Assembly (NCBI RefSeq): GCF_033568475.1
Contig: NC_133123.1
Coordinates: 150,427,753-150,491,752 of the forward strand
Length of the DNA: 64,000 bases
Direction of reading: 5' to 3'
Source of the DNA: Henckelia pumila
Taxonomy: Eukaryota; Streptophyta; Magnoliopsida; Lamiales; Gesneriaceae
The translations under genes and the position numbers were made by a program. How positions within the stretch are numbered: position 1 is the first letter of the stretch; each line of letters opens with the position of its first letter. Below, piece after piece: positions 59,725-64,000 of this stretch. The notes beneath the pieces were generated by a model. That model did not search any database, was not told the DNA's origin, and worked only from the letters and a program-made list of their open reading frames with translations.

Positions 59725-61874
59725 TTTTCCCCCTGTAATTTATGATGCATAAATTTGTGCAATTTTTTTAAAAAATAAATAATCTCTTTTCAAAAAAAAA
59801 TAATAATCTTTGAATTTATGTAAAGATTGGTATGATAGGTGACAAGCGAGTGTAAATTATAAGCCAATAGAACGATGGTTAAAAGTGAAAAATATGCGTA
59901 TAAAAATACATTGATTTGAAGTACGAAAAGAGTTATTAGAATTGATTTTTTAAAAAGCATTATGCTGATTCTATTTCCCATATTAATTTAGATTTTTGTT
60001 AAAGATCTAGTTGGATAAAACTTTGGGGGATCAAAGTTGTTTAGTGAATCCAAAATCCTAATGTTGATGACAAAGAGAAAGCTAAAAAGTTATTGCTCCT
60101 TTTTATTGTAAAAACATATTGATCAAGAGATCTTTAATTGAATTTGATATTTTTGCTAAATAAATAATTTTATTAAAATGTTCTCCTATAACTATCAGTA
60201 TCACATCATAAGTGTCGTGTAGAACGATTAAAATGGATTGTCGCACACGAGTTAGAGGGTGTTTGACTAAACTTATTAAAAACAGATTATAAGTTTTATG
60301 AATTTATAAGCGGTTAGATCTTAAGGTTGTTTGGCTAAACTTATTAAAAATAACTTACAAGCTTCTAGAGCTTATAAGCAATTTTTGGAGCTTATAAACT
60401 GTTATATCTTATTTTAAAAATAAATTGTTAAAGTGTTTGGATGAACTTATTTTAAACAACTTAAAGATATTGATGTGTTTGATATTATAAGATTTTTTTA
60501 TTGTTGAAATTATCAAAAAAGATATAATATTATGAAAGTAATATAAATAATTATAGACATACAAAAATAGTTGTAAATTTATCATAAATGTTAAACATAT
60601 ATTAAAAAAATAAAATTATTTTTTATTTAATTTAGAAAAAAATGTTGATACATTATCTACAAAAAAATGAGCAGAGGGTGTGGTGAGAATTTAATAAAAT
60701 ATATAAGAATGATATAGAGAAGTAAAATATCAAAATAAGATCTTTTCTAAAAACGTAAAACTGATCTTATTTTTTAAAAAACAACTTATAAACCCTATAT
60801 ATCATGATTAATTATATAACCTACGGAGGTTAGCCCCTGTATTATTATGCATTTTATAAAGACGGTCATAATTAATGATGATATAATATTAGGAGACACA
60901 TCAGAATCGGTGTCTCTATGTTATGGATCATGTTTATCACATCATAACCTTGTTTCTATCACCCCTAATCAACCCCTAATCCTATTATTTTCCTAACTCC
61001 TTTTCCTTAAACATGGTTAAAAAGTGAGTCGTTACATGACTAAAAATTAAATTATTAATTATTACACCTAAAATGTTTATCACATCATTAGCCATATCTT
61101 ATCTCATTAAACTAGCTTTCGATTATAATTTGCAATAAACCTTCATATTTATATCATCTAAAGCTGATTGATTTAGAAATATTGAGCAAATTAATAGGAT
61201 GATCATGATATTCATATTGAGTTTATTACACCAAACCCCCCTGTAAAATATTTAAAATGCACACTTCTCCCCTGTGAAATTTTAATAGGCATCTCAGCCC
61301 TTAACCTTTTGTGACAGTTGCACGTTTAACCCTTGTCACGATAATTTTGTTAAATATGCGTTGCTTTTGCGCCAAAATAACTATTTTTTTAGGATATTAG
61401 GATTATGGTACGACAATGAAGTTTTATTATTGTAATAATATTCATATCTACTCATATGGGCTAATTGCATCAATATCCCCTGTGAAAAGTCTAAATGACA
61501 TAAAACACCCTGTGTAAATTAATAGCATGTTAGACCTTATGTTTTAAAAACATTAGCATGAAAACCCCTATGAAATGGTATAAATACGCTTGATGTATTT
61601 GAGTAAATTAATATGGTTATTAAGGATCGATTTCAAGGAAATCTTGGAAACAAAAAGGACTCTTACAGAAAATTATGCAGACAAAATCGATAAAAATGCA
61701 ATTTCAATCGATAATAAGCACTCTTCATCTAAGCGGTTTGTATTTGGTGCTAAAAGTTTACAATGTCATCGACCACATGGGGATAAACTTCATACTTCAC
61801 GGAAACCAGACAAACTCGAAGAATTGACTAGAAATCACCCAAAATCACAAAGTAATTTATGAGTCGATGATAAT
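59725..61874. other. AT-rich intergenic region with degraded repeats
   Basis: No convincing gene. About 60250-60800 carries words such as GGGTGTTTGACTAAACTTATT and AGGTTGTTTGGCTAAACTT, resembling MITEs of the 'gtttggctaaactta' type, but only one end is recognisable. About 61225-61590 has 'cccctgtgaaat' words on both strands, also repeat-like. A 90-codon ORF at 61590-61862 (MMYLSKLIWLLRIDFK) has no recognised domain and is probably chance. Confidence 0.5.
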
Positions 61875-63837
61875 TGTAAGGCCCGTGATTATTTAATTTT
61901 AATTCGAGAATATTTAATTTGAGAATATTTAGATTTTAGAATTAAATTCTAATATTCTGAAATGAATAAGGATTGAAATTGAATTAAATAGCTTTTTCGG
62001 GGACTGAATTGCAAATAGCCAAAAGTTTAGGGACTAAACTGAAATTTAGCTAATATATATCTAAAATCACACTTATATTCAGCCATTTTCACGTGAAGAG
62101 CAGAAAGAAAAGGGAGAATATCAGATTCCAAACCTCACGCCATTTTTGTCCACAAAAGCTCCGATAACTTGCGATCCGGCCGTCAGAAATTCGAAAGAAA
62201 TATATATCTGCGATCACTGCTCCGAGACCTTCGTTTTGGTACAACTTTTATTGAGCTTTCTCATACTTTATTTTTATGTTGAAGATGGGTTGATATTCTT
62301 TTTGAATATATATGTGATGGAGCTAGTACCGGTTATGTATTCGCAGATGGTTCGGAAAAAGACTGTCGTTCGGATTTTATATGAATTTGGAAAGAACAAG
62401 TCGAACACTACCATGTCTAAATGTTACTGATTTTGATGTTATTGAGATGATATGTTAGAGATTATGAGTTATATTGCTTGTTGGATTGATTGTGATATTG
62501 ATTCGGTTGCCGGTTTTTAGCCGTTATGCCGTTGATTTGCAAAATGTCAAGACTTTGATATTGTTGATTGAACGAAGCATGGTTTGAATGGCATCTGATC
62601 TTGTTAGTTATTCGATATGTAATTTATCAGCTTTCTATCGAAGTTGCCGAACTCGAGATCTCCGAGTCAAACCGAGAAGGATTTGAAGCAAGGTTTGCTA
62701 GCATTTGCACTTGAAATTGAGTTGAGAAGTGGTGCAACCTTTTGATATGAATTCTCATTGATGTACTTGCAGATTTGAAGTACTTTCAGACGTGACATAG
62801 AAATGTATAAATGACAGCAAATCCAGATGGGATAGAACGCTTGAAATAGCTTTCATTTCAAGTATTCCCATGTCAATCACATACTTGTTTCTTTATATTT
62901 CTTATGTGATTATTTGTTTGTACTGCTTTGTTTGCTTATATGCTTAGTTGTTCAAGATGTGTTTTATAGCTTTTAATGCATACAGCTTATGTTGTATTCA
63001 TCTTGAACTCCAGCCTTAATAGCACAGAGGGCAGCCATCGCCTAGAGTGCAGATGACGTTTGGAGAGCTGTAGTGAGTGGCATGGACTGTAGATTTATTT
63101 CTAGAGTCAGCTTGACTCATGGCACAGAATATGGATTTATGTTCAGAGCCAGAAGACTCACTATAGTTGTACCAAAGTCAGAGGACTAAAATACTTGATG
63201 CCGCCTCGAATGGAAGTATCGGTGGTTTGATAGTTATTTTATTCCTCGGGATCCCAAAGAACTAAGTTTTATTGATATCAGCTTGATAGCCTTCCTTTGC
63301 CATTTGCATTGCATTCACGTTTATTATCTCGTGTTTAAAGTTGTTTATACTGGGATTTTATTCTCACCGGAGTTATCCGGCTATTGCTTTGTTTTGTATG
63401 TGTGCATGGCAATAGGTGGGGCAGGAGCTAGTCAGAAAAGACAAGGATAGCTCGAGATAGAGGCATAGCAAGTGAGGACACGGGCTTAAGTAGCACGACT
63501 TGTACTTTATGTTGTTGAACCATGCTAGAAGTGATACAAGAACTTTGTATATTATGGCTTGAATATATGCTAGTTTATGTTTATTATGTTTAGAAGCTTG
63601 TAAGACGTTATAAGATAGCATGTATTTGATTTTGTAGCATGTATAAAAGATTATGACTTGTTTATCCATTCTTTGGCAGCAGATTTTTGACAGCATATTC
63701 CCCGATCGAGCGAGACCCTGCCTTTTAAACAAAAATTTTTTTTTTAGCTCTTGTTTCTTTAATTCTTTTAAGTACTTGTTTAATTGTTAATTACAATAAA
63801 TTGCCCTAAGATAAGATTAGCAACCCGGGTCCCCACA
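61875..63837 (+). mobile_element. Solo LTR (Gypsy-like) with perfect target duplication
   Basis: TGTAAGGCCCGTG...CCGGGTCCCCACA, TG...CA termini, 1963 bp. The 5-mer ataat lies on both sides (61870-61874 and 63838-63842). No coding domains inside. A stretch near 63412-63480 (GGTGGGGCAGGAGCTAG) resembles the equivalent part of the Gypsy LTR at 52355-52400, so a chromovirus LTR is likely. Confidence 0.85.
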
Positions 63838-64000
63838 ATAATATACCTCGATGATGGTGCGATATAATCAAAGAATTCGAATATTTTAAATTGAATGGTT
63901 AAAATCTCACTTCCGTGCAGCCTACTACCATTGCGATCAAGGCTGGAAACTGTTCAAAGTCGAGTGTATCCTAAGGTGGAACCCGAAGTGCTGCTATAAA
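63838..64000. other. Right flank of the solo LTR
   Basis: No feature recognised in the last 163 bases; cut off by the window edge. Confidence 0.4.

Noticed and set aside
61590-61862. 90-codon ORF MMYLSKLIWLLRIDFK
   Set aside because: No recognised family, no splice or promoter context, next to repeat-like DNA; probably chance.
1-64000. tRNA, rRNA, organellar or bacterial insertions
   Set aside because: No cloverleaf or rRNA-like sequence was recognised; tRNA-like words found are retrotransposon primer binding sites.

Overview
The window reads as nuclear DNA of a flowering plant, most likely a eudicot. Genes are intron-rich with GT/AG borders, the spacers are AT-rich, and Ty1/Copia and Ty3/Gypsy retrotransposons, solo LTRs and MITEs fill more than half of the sequence. 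The protein-coding genes have clear Arabidopsis-type counterparts. An asterid is possible but I cannot prove it.

Layout. 1-7335: 3' part of an old Copia element (family A, + strand), itself split by a hAT-like MITE (456-1120) and by a reversed Gypsy-type solo LTR (3813-6478). 8121-12748: a second Copia family, complete with LTRs but frame-broken (- strand). 12966-13739: a Harbinger-type MITE. 15344-15663: two related fold-back elements. 16378-17720: an AP2/ERF transcription factor gene (- strand) bracketed by two copies of one MITE family. 19911-26290: a very young full-length family A Copia (- strand) whose LTRs differ by one base. 26842-33880: a 19-exon TAF5 gene (TFIID subunit, - strand). 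35166-39577: a 13-exon SRP68 gene (signal recognition particle, + strand), divergent from TAF5. 43153-43473: a third copy of the MITE family. 45240-45827: an intronless invertase/pectin methylesterase inhibitor gene. 47179-47807: a CACTA-type MITE. 47951-59724: a third Copia family (- strand), internally rearranged and split by a 7.6-kb chromodomain Gypsy element (51181-58828, + strand). 61875-63837: another solo LTR with a perfect target duplication.

Only four host genes are well supported: ERF, TAF5, SRP68 and PMEI. TAF5 and SRP68 are housekeeping genes sharing a 1.3-kb divergent spacer. ERF and PMEI are single genes embedded in repeats. I see no operon-like or cluster logic and no clearly new host system. 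The most informative signals lie in the transposons: a defective but near-new Copia copy, a Gypsy polyprotein whose eight stop codons are all explainable by C-to-T change, an array of near-palindromic 17-mers upstream of the Gypsy TATA box, an internal inversion in the nested Copia, and an ERF gene lacking an in-frame ATG at the expected start.
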